The position numbers and the translations under genes are program-made. The notes under the pieces were generated by a model. The model was not told the origin of the DNA. It saw only the letters and a program-made list of their open reading frames with translations, and made no database searches. From contig JANXWU010000540.1 of assembly GCA_025350985.1 (NCBI GenBank), forward strand, positions 1 through 6,711: DNA of 6,711 nt. Reading direction: 5' to 3'. Below, one piece after another: positions 1 to 6,619 of this stretch. This DNA comes from Spartobacteria bacterium. GTDB taxonomy: Bacteria > Verrucomicrobiota > Verrucomicrobiia > Chthoniobacterales > Chthoniobacteraceae. Each line of letters begins with the position of its first letter. Position 1 is the first letter of the stretch.

Positions 1-1401
1 CAGCCGCTGCTCTACGAGGCCATCGCGTCGCACCCGAGTGTGGCGACCATTTACAAAAAGTATTTGATCGATTCCGGCGTCCTCACCGAGGAGGAGGCAG
101 CGGCCTTGGAAAAGGAGTTTCAAGACAAACTGCAGGCGGCATTTGAGGAGGTGAAAACGGCCGAGCGCGAGCAAAAGCTGAACAAGTTTGCCGAATCGAC
201 CGCGGTGTTTCAGCCGCCGTTTTCGCACGACCCGGTGAAGACCGCTGTGTCCCCAAAAGCGATCGACGACGTGATGCGCGCGATGACGACCGTGCCGGAG
301 AATTTCAAAGTACTGCCCAAAGTGCAGAAGATGCTGCTCGACCGGCGCGCGCAAATTCACAAAGCCGGCGGGCCGTATGACTGGGCGCTCGGCGAGTCGC
401 TCGCGTTTGGCACGCTGCTCGCGGAAGGCGTGCCCGTGCGGCTTTCCGGGCAGGACAGCCGGCGTGGCACGTTCTCGCACCGGCACTCGGTCATCTACGA
501 CGCGGCGACGCGCGAGCGGCACATTCCGCTCCGGCACGTCTCGCCGAACCAGGCCAGCTTTTGCGTTTACAACTCCCTGCTCAGCGAGGCGGCGGTGCTC
601 GGATTCGACTACGGGTACTCGCTGAGTTTCCCGCAGATGCTCTGTTTGTGGGAGGCGCAGTTCGGCGATTTCGTGAACGGCGCGCAAGTCATCATCGACC
701 AGTTCATCGTCTCGGCGGAATCGAAATGGCAGCGCCCCAGCGGCATCGTGCTCCTCCTGCCGCACGGCTACGACGGCCAGGGTCCCGAGCATTCGAGTGG
801 ACGCATGGAGCGCTTCCTTCAACTGTCTGCCGAGGAGAATATTCAGGTCTGCAACGTGACGAGTGCCGCGCAGTATTTTCATCTGCTGCGCCGCCAGATG
901 AAGCGGGAGTTCCGCAAGCCGCTCATCGTTTTCACCACGAAAAAACACGTCCGGTCCGAAGATTACGCTTCGCCGCTGAAGGATTTCACCGACGGGCAAT
1001 TTTATGAAATCCAGCCGGGACCGCAGCCGGTCGATGCGCAAAAAGTCGAGCGCGTGATTCTGTGTACGGGCCAGCTTTTTTACGACCTGCTCGCGTATCG
1101 AGCCGCCAACAAACGCGACGAGGTCGCGCTCGTCCGGGTCGAGCAACTCTACCCGCTGCACGACGAGGCGCTGCGGACGGAGGTCGAAAAGTTTCCGCCG
1201 CAGGCGAAGTTGATTTGGTGCCAGGAGGAGCCGCAGAACATGGGTGCTTGGACTTACATGCACTCGGCGCTGGAGCGGGTATTCGCGGGACGCGCGCACC
1301 ATTTCGCCGGGCGCGGCGCGAGCGCGAGCACCGCCGTCGGCTCGCTCGGCCTGCACAAGCGCGAACAGAAAGCGCTGATCGAAGAAGCATTCAATGCGTG
1401 A
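1..1401 (+). CDS. sucA: 2-oxoglutarate dehydrogenase E1 component (SucA/OdhA), C-terminal half, 5' truncated by window edge
   Basis: Thiamine-diphosphate E1 of the 2-oxoglutarate dehydrogenase complex. It decarboxylates 2-oxoglutarate and succinylates the lipoyl arm of E2 in the TCA cycle. The frame is open from base 1 (QPLLYEAIASHPSVATIYKK) and ends at TGA 1399-1401, giving 466 visible residues. The family is about 930 residues, so roughly the N-terminal half, including the GDG...N cofactor motif, lies to the left. A GTG at base 40 is in frame but is internal, because similarity to SucA continues upstream of it. Visible residues 149-162 (SGQDSRRGTFSHRH) and the LSEAAVLGFDYGYS block open the pyrimidine-binding transketolase domain, and Glu196 is the expected cofactor-activating glutamate. 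WEAQFGDFVNGAQ (from 217), LLPHGYDGQGPEHSS (252-266) and WCQEEPQNMGAW (from 406) match E. coli SucA almost block for block. sucB follows 82 bases downstream. Identification is secure; only the start is missing. Confidence 0.96.
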   Translation, partial: QPLLYEAIASHPSVATIYKKYLIDSGVLTEEEAAALEKEFQDKLQAAFEEVKTAEREQKLNKFAESTAVFQPPFSHDPVKTAVSPKAIDDVMRAMTTVPENFKVLPKVQKMLLDRRAQIHKAGGPYDWALGESLAFGTLLAEGVPVRLSGQDSRRGTFSHRHSVIYDAATRERHIPLRHVSPNQASFCVYNSLLSEAAVLGFDYGYSLSFPQMLCLWEAQFGDFVNGAQVIIDQFIVSAESKWQRPSGIVLLLPHGYDGQGPEHSSGRMERFLQLSAEENIQVCNVTSAAQYFHLLRRQMKREFRKPLIVFTTKKHVRSEDYASPLKDFTDGQFYEIQPGPQPVDAQKVERVILCTGQLFYDLLAYRAANKRDEVALVRVEQLYPLHDEALRTEVEKFPPQAKLIWCQEEPQNMGAWTYMHSALERVFAGRAHHFAGRGASASTAVGSLGLHKREQKALIEEAFNA

Positions 1402-1436
1402 ATAAATTTCAGCACGGCAATTTCGAACGCGGTAGT

Positions 1437-1463
1437 CTTTTCCTCCGCGCCTCCGCGTTAAAA
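1437..1463. repeat. Short degenerate copy of a CCTCYGCG-period intergenic repeat
   Basis: The sucA-sucB spacer contains two perfect tandem copies of the 8-mer CCTCCGCG (1442-1449 and 1450-1457), preceded by CTTTT and followed by TTAAAA. The right arm of the inverted repeat at 6620-6691 has the same pattern: an 8-bp period of CCTCYGCG preceded by TTC and followed by GTGAAAA. I read this as a solo or decayed arm of the same dispersed family. No matching opposite arm is visible nearby, so it should not form a hairpin here. No promoter or terminator is evident in the rest of the spacer. Confidence 0.5.
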
Positions 1464-1483
1464 ATGCAAACGTCCCAAACCAC

Positions 1484-2689
1484 ATGAGCCTCGAAGTCAC
1501 CATTCCATCCGTCGGCGAATCGATCACCGGTGGCGTGCTCTCGGTCTGGCACAAAAAAGACGGCGAGGCAGTCAACGCCGGCGATGTGCTCTTCACGCTG
1601 GACACGGAGAAAGTGTCCACCGAGATCACGGCGGAAAAAGCCGGCACCCTGCGCACCAAGGTTGCGGAGGGCGATGAAGTAAAAATCGGCCAAGTCGTCG
1701 CCACGATTGAGGAAGGTGCGGCTGCGGCTCCCGCGCCGGCAGAGGTGACCAAGCCTGCTGCTCCGGAAAAGACGGAAAAGAAAGAAGCGGCGAAGCCGGT
1801 GCGGGCGAAAAAATCCGATGTGCCGAAATCCGAACCCGCCCCGAGCCGAATCGAAGTCACGATGCCGGGCCGCGCGGGCCGCGCTCCACAAGTCGCGAAC
1901 CTGCTGGAGACCGCGCGCGACATGTCGGACGAAGTGCAAATCGAACCGCGCGACCTGCCGCCAGCGCCGAAAGCCGCGGCCTCGCCGGGAAAAGGCACGA
2001 CGCGAAAAAGGCTCTCGCCTTTGCGCAAAAAAATCGCGGCGCAACTCGTGATGGCGCAACACACCGCGGCGATTCTCACGACGTTCAACGAGTGCGACCT
2101 CGGCGCGGTCATGGAATTGCGCAAGCGAATGCAGGACAGTTTTGTGAAACAGCACGGCGTGAAGCTCGGCCTCATGTCGTTTTTCATCAAAGCGACCGTC
2201 GCCGCGCTCAAAGCCGTCCCGCAGGTCAATGCCCGTCTCGAAGCCGACGAGCTGATCGAGCACCACTACTTCGACATCGGCGTCGCCGTCGGCACCGAGC
2301 GCGGGCTGATGGTGCCAGTCCTTCGCGATTGCGATGACAAAAGTTTCGCCGACCTCGAAAAGGAAATCGCCGGCTTCGCGGAAAAAGCGCGCACCGGCAA
2401 GATCACGTTCGAGGATTTGCAGGGCGGCGTGTTCACGATTTCCAACGGCGGCATTTACGGGTCGATGCTCTCGACGCCGATCCTCAATCCACCGCAGAGC
2501 GGCATCCTCGGCCTGCACAAAATCCAAGACCGACCGATGGCCGTGAACGGGCAGGTCGCCATTCGCCCGATGATGTATCTTGCGCTCAGCTACGATCATC
2601 GCGTCGTCGATGGACGCGAGGCGGTGACGTTTTTGGTGAAGGTGAAAGAGGCCATCGAGGAACCGGCGCGGCTGCTCCTGGGGATGTGA
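1484..2689 (+). CDS. sucB: Dihydrolipoyllysine-residue succinyltransferase, E2 of 2-oxoglutarate dehydrogenase (SucB/OdhB)
   Basis: Core E2 subunit that moves the succinyl group from E1 via a swinging lipoyl arm to CoA. It has 401 residues, close to E. coli SucB. Residues 1-78 form a lipoyl domain with the acceptor Lys43 in [10 protein letters not shown]. Residues 79-120 are an Ala/Pro/Lys/Glu-rich mobile linker. Residues from about 174 form the acyltransferase core, with [57 protein letters not shown] and [10 protein letters not shown]. Catalytic His372 and Asp376 are present. The wording of the core follows SucB rather than pyruvate-type E2. Residues 121-173, where the E1/E3-binding domain should sit, lack its usual GTGxxGRxxxxDV pattern, which is odd for a bacterial E2 but known for mammalian E2o. 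The ATG at 1484 is chosen because the lipoyl domain begins immediately after it. No Shine-Dalgarno precedes it. It lies 82 bases after sucA and is probably co-transcribed with it. Confidence 0.96.
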   Translation: MSLEVTIPSVGESITGGVLSVWHKKDGEAVNAGDVLFTLDTEKVSTEITAEKAGTLRTKVAEGDEVKIGQVVATIEEGAAAAPAPAEVTKPAAPEKTEKKEAAKPVRAKKSDVPKSEPAPSRIEVTMPGRAGRAPQVANLLETARDMSDEVQIEPRDLPPAPKAAASPGKGTTRKRLSPLRKKIAAQLVMAQHTAAILTTFNECDLGAVMELRKRMQDSFVKQHGVKLGLMSFFIKATVAALKAVPQVNARLEADELIEHHYFDIGVAVGTERGLMVPVLRDCDDKSFADLEKEIAGFAEKARTGKITFEDLQGGVFTISNGGIYGSMLSTPILNPPQSGILGLHKIQDRPMAVNGQVAIRPMMYLALSYDHRVVDGREAVTFLVKVKEAIEEPARLLLGM

Positions 2690-2729
2690 GCGGTTTGCAA
2701 AACCAACCCCCGCCGCTAACTTTCCCCGC

Positions 2730-3506
2730 ATGGAGCGCAGCCTGCTGGTCGCCTCGACTTTTTGTTTCCTCCTCGGCCTCGCTTACACGGTCTATGCGTT
2801 GCGTGCCCGGCATTTTCGGCCTTCGCGTTTTAACCTGAGCGCGATCTTTTGCGGCTTCGTTTTGCAGAGTGCGTTCCTGTATTTGCGCGGCGAAAAAGTG
2901 CGCGCGTGCCCGGTGACGAACCTGTTCGAGGTGCTCATCTTTTTGAGTTGGTCGATCGTGCTGCTTTATCTTGTGGTCGGCCCCGCCTACCGGCTTTCTC
3001 TGCTCGGAGCATTCACGTCGCCGATGGTTTTTGTGTTCCAACTTTTTGCGCTGCTCGCGCCCATCGACCGTCCCGCCGCGCCGCGCGCGCACCACAGCTC
3101 GCTGCTCGAATTGCACGCCGCGCTTTCGGTCATGGCTTACGGCGCGTTTGCCCTCGGCTGCGTCGCCGGCGTGATGTATCTCGTGCAGGAGCGGCAACTC
3201 AAGTCGCATCAACTCCACTCGATTTTTTTTCATCTGCCCCCGATTCACGATCTCGCTGTCGCGATCACCCGCCTGCTCTTCGCCGGCTTTGCCTTGCTGA
3301 CCGTCGGCCTGTTCGCCGGCTTTCTCGTCGGCGTTCCGATGTTAAAAGTCGTCATTGGCGAAGCGGTCTGGCTGGCCTACGCGGCGATTCTCCTCGGCGA
3401 GTGGATGAAAAAAATCAGTCCGCGTCGATTCGCGGTTTTAGCAGTGGCGGCGTTTGCGTTTGCCTTGGTCACGCTGTCGGGATTGAACCTGCTCGGAGGG
3501 AAATGA
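2730..3506 (+). CDS. HemX-like / CcsA-family (cytochrome c assembly protein family) integral membrane protein
   Basis: A 258-residue inner-membrane protein with about eight hydrophobic helices (near residues 4-23, 36-52, 64-84, 90-110, 129-152, 179-201, 206-225 and 234-254). Family signatures are PVTNLFEVLIFLSW (61-74), ELHAALSVMAYGAF (127-140, with His129), an ERQLKSH loop (154-160) and LPPIHDLAVAITRLLFAGF (169-187). The last resembles the LPPLExMxRLxFxxxxxGF segment I recall from YpjD/HemX proteins. The tryptophan-rich WWD heme-handling motif of true CcsA/CcmF is not seen; residues 206-230 occupy its usual place. That favours a HemX/YpjD-type role over the cytochrome c synthase itself. Its stop overlaps the hemA start by 4 nt (ATGA), so the two are almost certainly translated together. 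B. subtilis also pairs hemX with hemA, but in the opposite order. A role in heme synthesis or in handling of HemA is inferred. The ATG at 2730 lies 40 bases after sucB with no Shine-Dalgarno. Confidence 0.86.
   Translation: MERSLLVASTFCFLLGLAYTVYALRARHFRPSRFNLSAIFCGFVLQSAFLYLRGEKVRACPVTNLFEVLIFLSWSIVLLYLVVGPAYRLSLLGAFTSPMVFVFQLFALLAPIDRPAAPRAHHSSLLELHAALSVMAYGAFALGCVAGVMYLVQERQLKSHQLHSIFFHLPPIHDLAVAITRLLFAGFALLTVGLFAGFLVGVPMLKVVIGEAVWLAYAAILLGEWMKKISPRRFAVLAVAAFAFALVTLSGLNLLGGK
3495..3500 (+). promoter_or_regulatory. Candidate Shine-Dalgarno for hemA
   Basis: GGAGGG lies inside the last codons of the upstream membrane-protein gene and ends only 2 bases before the hemA ATG at 3503. The match to anti-SD is good but the spacing is shorter than the usual 5-9, so it may be a weak site or just Gly codons. 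It is the only recognisable Shine-Dalgarno-like sequence before any gene in the window. Confidence 0.35.
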
Positions 3507-4564
3507 ACATCGTCTGCCTCGGCCTCAGCCACCGCACCGCGAGCGTCGAGCAGCGGGAAAAGTTTGCCATCGCTGAATCGGAACTCGGCAGCGCGGCCTG
3601 CCGTCTTTCGACGACGGACGGCCTCGGAGAATGCGTCGTCATTTCCACCTGCAACCGGGTCGAAGTGTATGCCGCCGCGCCGGACGCCGGCTTCGCGCTG
3701 GCCGCCTTGCGCCGCTTCTTTGCGGAGCGCGCCACCGCGGATGACACGGCTTTTTACCAAGCCGACGCGACGGAGAGCATTCGCCATTTGTTTCGCGTCG
3801 TGAGCGGCCTTGAGTCGATGGTGCTCGGCGAGACGGAGATTCTCGGGCAGGTGAAAAAAGCGTACCAGGCGGCGTGCGACGCAGGTGCGACCGGAAGGCA
3901 TCTGAACAAATTTTTCCAGCGCGCGTTTAACGTCGCCAAGGAAGTCCGCACGAAGACGAACATCACCCGCGGCTCCACTTCGGTGGGCGCGGTGGCGGTC
4001 GATCTTGCGGAGAAAATCTTCGGGAAACTCAACTCGTGCAAAGTGATGATTCTCGGCGCGGGGGAGACCAGCGAACTGACTGCACGCGCGCTTTTGTCCC
4101 GCGGCGCGCACAGCATCTTCGTCTCGAACCGCTCGCACGATCGCGCCGTCGCGCTCGCGGCCGAACTCGGCGGACGCGCCATCCATTTCGACAAATGGCA
4201 CGACGAACTGCTGCCTGCCGACATCCTCATCGGCTCGACGGCGGCACCGCACGCGATCGTCACTCGCGAGAAAATTGCCCCCGTGATGCGGCAGCGAAAA
4301 GACCGGCCGTTGTTCATCATCGACCTCGCGGTGCCGCGCGATGTCGATCCCGCCGTGAATGAAATGGACGGCGTTTATCTGTACGACATCGACTCGCTCA
4401 AAGCCATCGCCGGCCAGTCGCTCGAAGTGCGCCGCGCCGACCTCGCGCTCTGCGAGCAAATGATCGAGCGGCACGTCGCGGAGTTTGGCGTGTGGCTCGC
4501 GAAATCACATCTGCCGCCGCTGGAACGCGGCGCGCATTTGGCGAAGCGGCTCGCCGCGTCGTGA
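3503..4564 (+). CDS. hemA: Glutamyl-tRNA reductase (HemA), short C-terminus
   Basis: NADPH-dependent cytosolic enzyme that reduces glutamyl-tRNA(Glu) to glutamate-1-semialdehyde, the first committed step of C5 tetrapyrrole synthesis. It has 353 residues. The N-terminal catalytic domain starts MNIVCLGLSHRTASVEQREK. It carries the nucleophile Cys50 in STCNRVEVY and the conserved His95 in RHLFRVVSGLESMVLGETEI, followed by GQVKKAYQAA. The NADPH domain has the dinucleotide motif ILGAGETSE (183-191), SNRSHDRA and the DLAVPRDVDP block. The spinal helix ends in EFGVWLAKSHLPPLERGAHLAKRLAAS and then stops, whereas proteobacterial and Bacillus enzymes continue for roughly 65-85 residues of dimerisation domain. 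The two other plus-strand frames after the stop show no dimerisation-domain similarity, so a recent frameshift is unlikely. The frame is open far upstream, but similarity begins at the ATG at 3503, which overlaps the HemX-like gene by 4 nt. The role is certain; oligomeric state may differ from the family norm. Confidence 0.97.
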   Translation: MNIVCLGLSHRTASVEQREKFAIAESELGSAACRLSTTDGLGECVVISTCNRVEVYAAAPDAGFALAALRRFFAERATADDTAFYQADATESIRHLFRVVSGLESMVLGETEILGQVKKAYQAACDAGATGRHLNKFFQRAFNVAKEVRTKTNITRGSTSVGAVAVDLAEKIFGKLNSCKVMILGAGETSELTARALLSRGAHSIFVSNRSHDRAVALAAELGGRAIHFDKWHDELLPADILIGSTAAPHAIVTREKIAPVMRQRKDRPLFIIDLAVPRDVDPAVNEMDGVYLYDIDSLKAIAGQSLEVRRADLALCEQMIERHVAEFGVWLAKSHLPPLERGAHLAKRLAAS

Positions 4565-4634
4565 AGCAATTGCGGTGGAAGAAAAAATTGCACCCCGGCG
4601 ACAAAGCCCGCTACTTTCGCACCCAGTGCAAACC

Positions 4635-5654
4635 ATGCAGGAACCGCTGGTTGAAAGCGTTCATCCCCCAGCGCCGGAGGAATATCTCCGGGCTTATCGG
4701 ACGATGCTGCTCGCGCGGATTTCCGAGGAAAAATATGCCAGCCTTTATCGGGCGGGAAAAATTTTTGGCGGCGTTTTCATCGGACGCGGGCAGGAGGCGT
4801 TGAGCGTCTCCATCGGTCAATCGCTGCGGCGCGGCACGGACATTTTCGCCCCGCTCATCCGCGACCAGGCGGGACGGCTTGCCTTTGGCGAGAGCGTGCT
4901 CGACGCCACGCGCACTTATCTCGGCTCGCGCCTCGGCCCGATGCGCGGTCGCGACGGTAATGTCCACCGCGGCTATCCGCGCGAAGGGCATCTGGCGATG
5001 ATCAGCCATCTCGGCGCGATGATTTCCGTCGTCAGCGGCGCGTTGTTCGCGCGAAGAATGCGGGGCCTGAGCGGGTTCGTCGGAGCCGTATGCATCGGCG
5101 ACGGCGGCACTTCCACCGGCGCATTTCACGAGGCCGTCAACCAGGCGGCGGTGGAAAAACTGCCGCTGGTGGTGGTGGTGGCGAACAACCAGTACGCGTA
5201 TTCCACGCCGACCTCGCGCCAGTTTGCGTGCGACGATTTGCTGGACCGCGCGCGCGGCTACGGCATGCGGGGGCACGCGCTCGACGCCACGAATCTGGCG
5301 GCGTGTTTGCAAACGGTCGGCCACGCCATCGATCTCGCCCGCACTGGCGGCGGCCCGCAAATGATCGTCGCCACCCTGCTGCGACTCTGCGGCCACGGCG
5401 AACACGATGACGGGAATTACATCGATCCAAAGCAGCACACCGAAGTCGGTGGCGATTGTCTCCCGCTCGCCGAGCGGCTGATTTTAGAAAACAAATGGGC
5501 CGACGCCGCCGAGATCGAGGCATGGCGGAAGACGGCGGTGCGAGAGGTGGATGAAGCCGTGGCCACCGCGCAGCGCGAGGCTTTGCCCGATCCAGATGCG
5601 GAGCAGTGGCAGGCGATCACGACGGCGAGATTGATCGACGGGTTCACGGAATGA
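4635..5654 (+). CDS. Thiamine-diphosphate-dependent 2-oxoacid dehydrogenase E1, alpha subunit (pyruvate/branched-chain/acetoin type)
   Basis: Alpha chain of an alpha2beta2 E1 that binds thiamine diphosphate and decarboxylates a 2-oxoacid, or cleaves acetoin. It has 339 residues, slightly shorter than typical members. FGGVFIGRGQEALSVSIG (44-61) and the IRDQAG turn match the family's N-terminal half. The diphosphate/Mg motif runs from GDGGTSTGAFHEAVNQ (155-170) to NNQYAYSTPTS (184-194), with Asp156 and Asn184/Asn185 in the expected GDG-x26-NN spacing. MISHLGAMISVVSG and NNQYAYSTPTS lean towards branched-chain E1 alpha. CGHGEHDDGNYID (252-264) replaces the HGHSMSDP loop of pyruvate E1 alpha, so the substrate cannot be fixed. 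The start is the ATG at 4635 (MQEPLVESV), although the frame is open to 4485 across the end of hemA; there is no clear Shine-Dalgarno. A 70-base spacer separates it from hemA, and its stop overlaps the beta-subunit start (ATGA). It is probably annotated as pdhA or acoA in relatives. Confidence 0.93.
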   Translation: MQEPLVESVHPPAPEEYLRAYRTMLLARISEEKYASLYRAGKIFGGVFIGRGQEALSVSIGQSLRRGTDIFAPLIRDQAGRLAFGESVLDATRTYLGSRLGPMRGRDGNVHRGYPREGHLAMISHLGAMISVVSGALFARRMRGLSGFVGAVCIGDGGTSTGAFHEAVNQAAVEKLPLVVVVANNQYAYSTPTSRQFACDDLLDRARGYGMRGHALDATNLAACLQTVGHAIDLARTGGGPQMIVATLLRLCGHGEHDDGNYIDPKQHTEVGGDCLPLAERLILENKWADAAEIEAWRKTAVREVDEAVATAQREALPDPDAEQWQAITTARLIDGFTE

Positions 5655-6613
5655 TCACGTATCTCGAGGCCATCCGCGAAGCACAAGCGAAGGCGCTGGC
5701 CGACGATCCGCGCGTCTTCATTTATGGGCAGGATGTGGGCGCATTTGGCGGCGCGTTCAAGGCGACGAAAGGACTCGCGAAAGAATTTCCGGGACGCGTG
5801 CTCGACGCGCCGTTGAGCGAGGACGCCATCGTCGGCCTGGCCATTGGGGCGGCGATCGACGGGATGCGGCCGATCGTAGAAATGCAGTTTGCGGATTTTT
5901 CCACGGTGGGTTTCAACCAGATCGTCAACCACGCGGCGACGCATTTCTGGCGGACCGGCGTGCCCTGCCCGATCACGGTGCGACTGCCCAGCGGCGGCAC
6001 GGCGGGCAGCGGACCGTTCCACAGCCAGTGCATGGAGGCGCTCTACGCCACGTATCCGGGGCTGATCGTGATGACACCCGCGACCGTGGAGGACGCGTAT
6101 TCGATGCTGCTCGAAGCCGTGGCGATCGACGACCCGGTGATTTTTTGCGAGCACAAATATCTCTATTACCACCTGAAAGCCGAGGCGCTGCCCACCGAGG
6201 CGATGCCGGTGGGAAAAGCGCGCATCGCTCGTGCGGGCCGCGACCTCACCGTGGTCGCCTACAGCGCGATGGTGCATGAAGCGCTGGCCTGCGCGGAGGA
6301 ACTCGCAGGCGAGGGAACGGAGATCGAAGTCGTCGATTTGCGCACGGTGAAGCCACTCGACACAGACACCGTGCTGGCCTCCGTCGCGCGCACGGGCCGC
6401 CTGCTCGCCGTGGGCGAAGCGTGGCCGTGGGGCGGCGTGAATGCCGAGGTCGTCGCGCGGGTCGCCAGCGACGGATTCGCCTTGCTCGACGCGCCGCCCC
6501 GCCGCTTGAATGCCAAGGACACGCCGGTGCCGTTTCACCCGAATTTATGGGGCACGCACCGCCCGACCGCCCGCAGCATCGCCGTCGCCGTGCGCGAAGT
6601 TTTAAGCCAATGA
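5651..6613 (+). CDS. Thiamine-diphosphate-dependent 2-oxoacid dehydrogenase E1, beta subunit (transketolase-like)
   Basis: Partner of the preceding alpha chain. It supplies the pyrimidine-binding half of the cofactor site and the C-terminal transketolase domain. It has 320 residues, normal for the family. IYGQDVGAFGGAFKATKGL (24-42) and APLSEDAIVGLAIGAA (53-68) are classic, with Glu57 as the cofactor-activating glutamate. EMQFADFSTVGFNQIVNHAA, RLPSGGTAGSGPFHSQ (111-126, with His124 the likely proton-transfer histidine) and the GLIVMTPATVEDAYSMLLEA and DDPVIFCEHK blocks follow. The C-terminal domain shows VVDLRTVKPLDTDTV and GEAWPWGGVNAEV. The frame stays open to 5606, but the conserved start MITYLEAIREAQ fixes the ATG at 5651. 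The 4-nt ATGA overlap with the alpha gene implies translational coupling and equal subunit supply. The sequence resembles branched-chain and pyruvate E1 beta about equally to my eye, so the substrate is unassigned. Confidence 0.94.
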   Translation: MITYLEAIREAQAKALADDPRVFIYGQDVGAFGGAFKATKGLAKEFPGRVLDAPLSEDAIVGLAIGAAIDGMRPIVEMQFADFSTVGFNQIVNHAATHFWRTGVPCPITVRLPSGGTAGSGPFHSQCMEALYATYPGLIVMTPATVEDAYSMLLEAVAIDDPVIFCEHKYLYYHLKAEALPTEAMPVGKARIARAGRDLTVVAYSAMVHEALACAEELAGEGTEIEVVDLRTVKPLDTDTVLASVARTGRLLAVGEAWPWGGVNAEVVARVASDGFALLDAPPRRLNAKDTPVPFHPNLWGTHRPTARSIAVAVREVLSQ

Positions 6614-6619
6614 AAATGA

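Noticed and set aside
2692..2704. Small hairpin GGTTT-GCA-AAACC after sucB, considered as a terminator
   Set aside because: The stem is only 5 bp, A/T-rich at its core and not followed by a T-run, so it is unlikely to terminate transcription.
1409..2731. Long 440-residue open frame on the minus strand across sucB
   Set aside because: It lies wholly antisense to a clear sucB, is rich in Arg/His/Phe as expected from reversed GC-rich codons, and shows no family motif. It is a shadow frame.
3377..4474. 365-residue minus-strand open frame across hemA
   Set aside because: It mirrors hemA with typical shadow composition and no motif; hemA is certain.
4566..4591. GCAATT...AATTGC inverted repeat in the hemA-E1 alpha spacer, considered as an operator or terminator
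   Set aside because: A 6-bp match with a 14-base gap is easily found by chance, and there is no T-run or promoter-like context.
4485..4634. 50-residue N-terminal extension of the E1 alpha frame into hemA
   Set aside because: The extension would overlap hemA by 80 bases, is Arg-rich and resembles no E1 alpha N-terminus. The ATG at 4635 gives a normal family start.
5417..6538. 373-residue minus-strand open frame across E1 alpha and E1 beta
   Set aside because: It is antisense to two well-supported genes, with Arg/His-rich composition and no recognisable domain.
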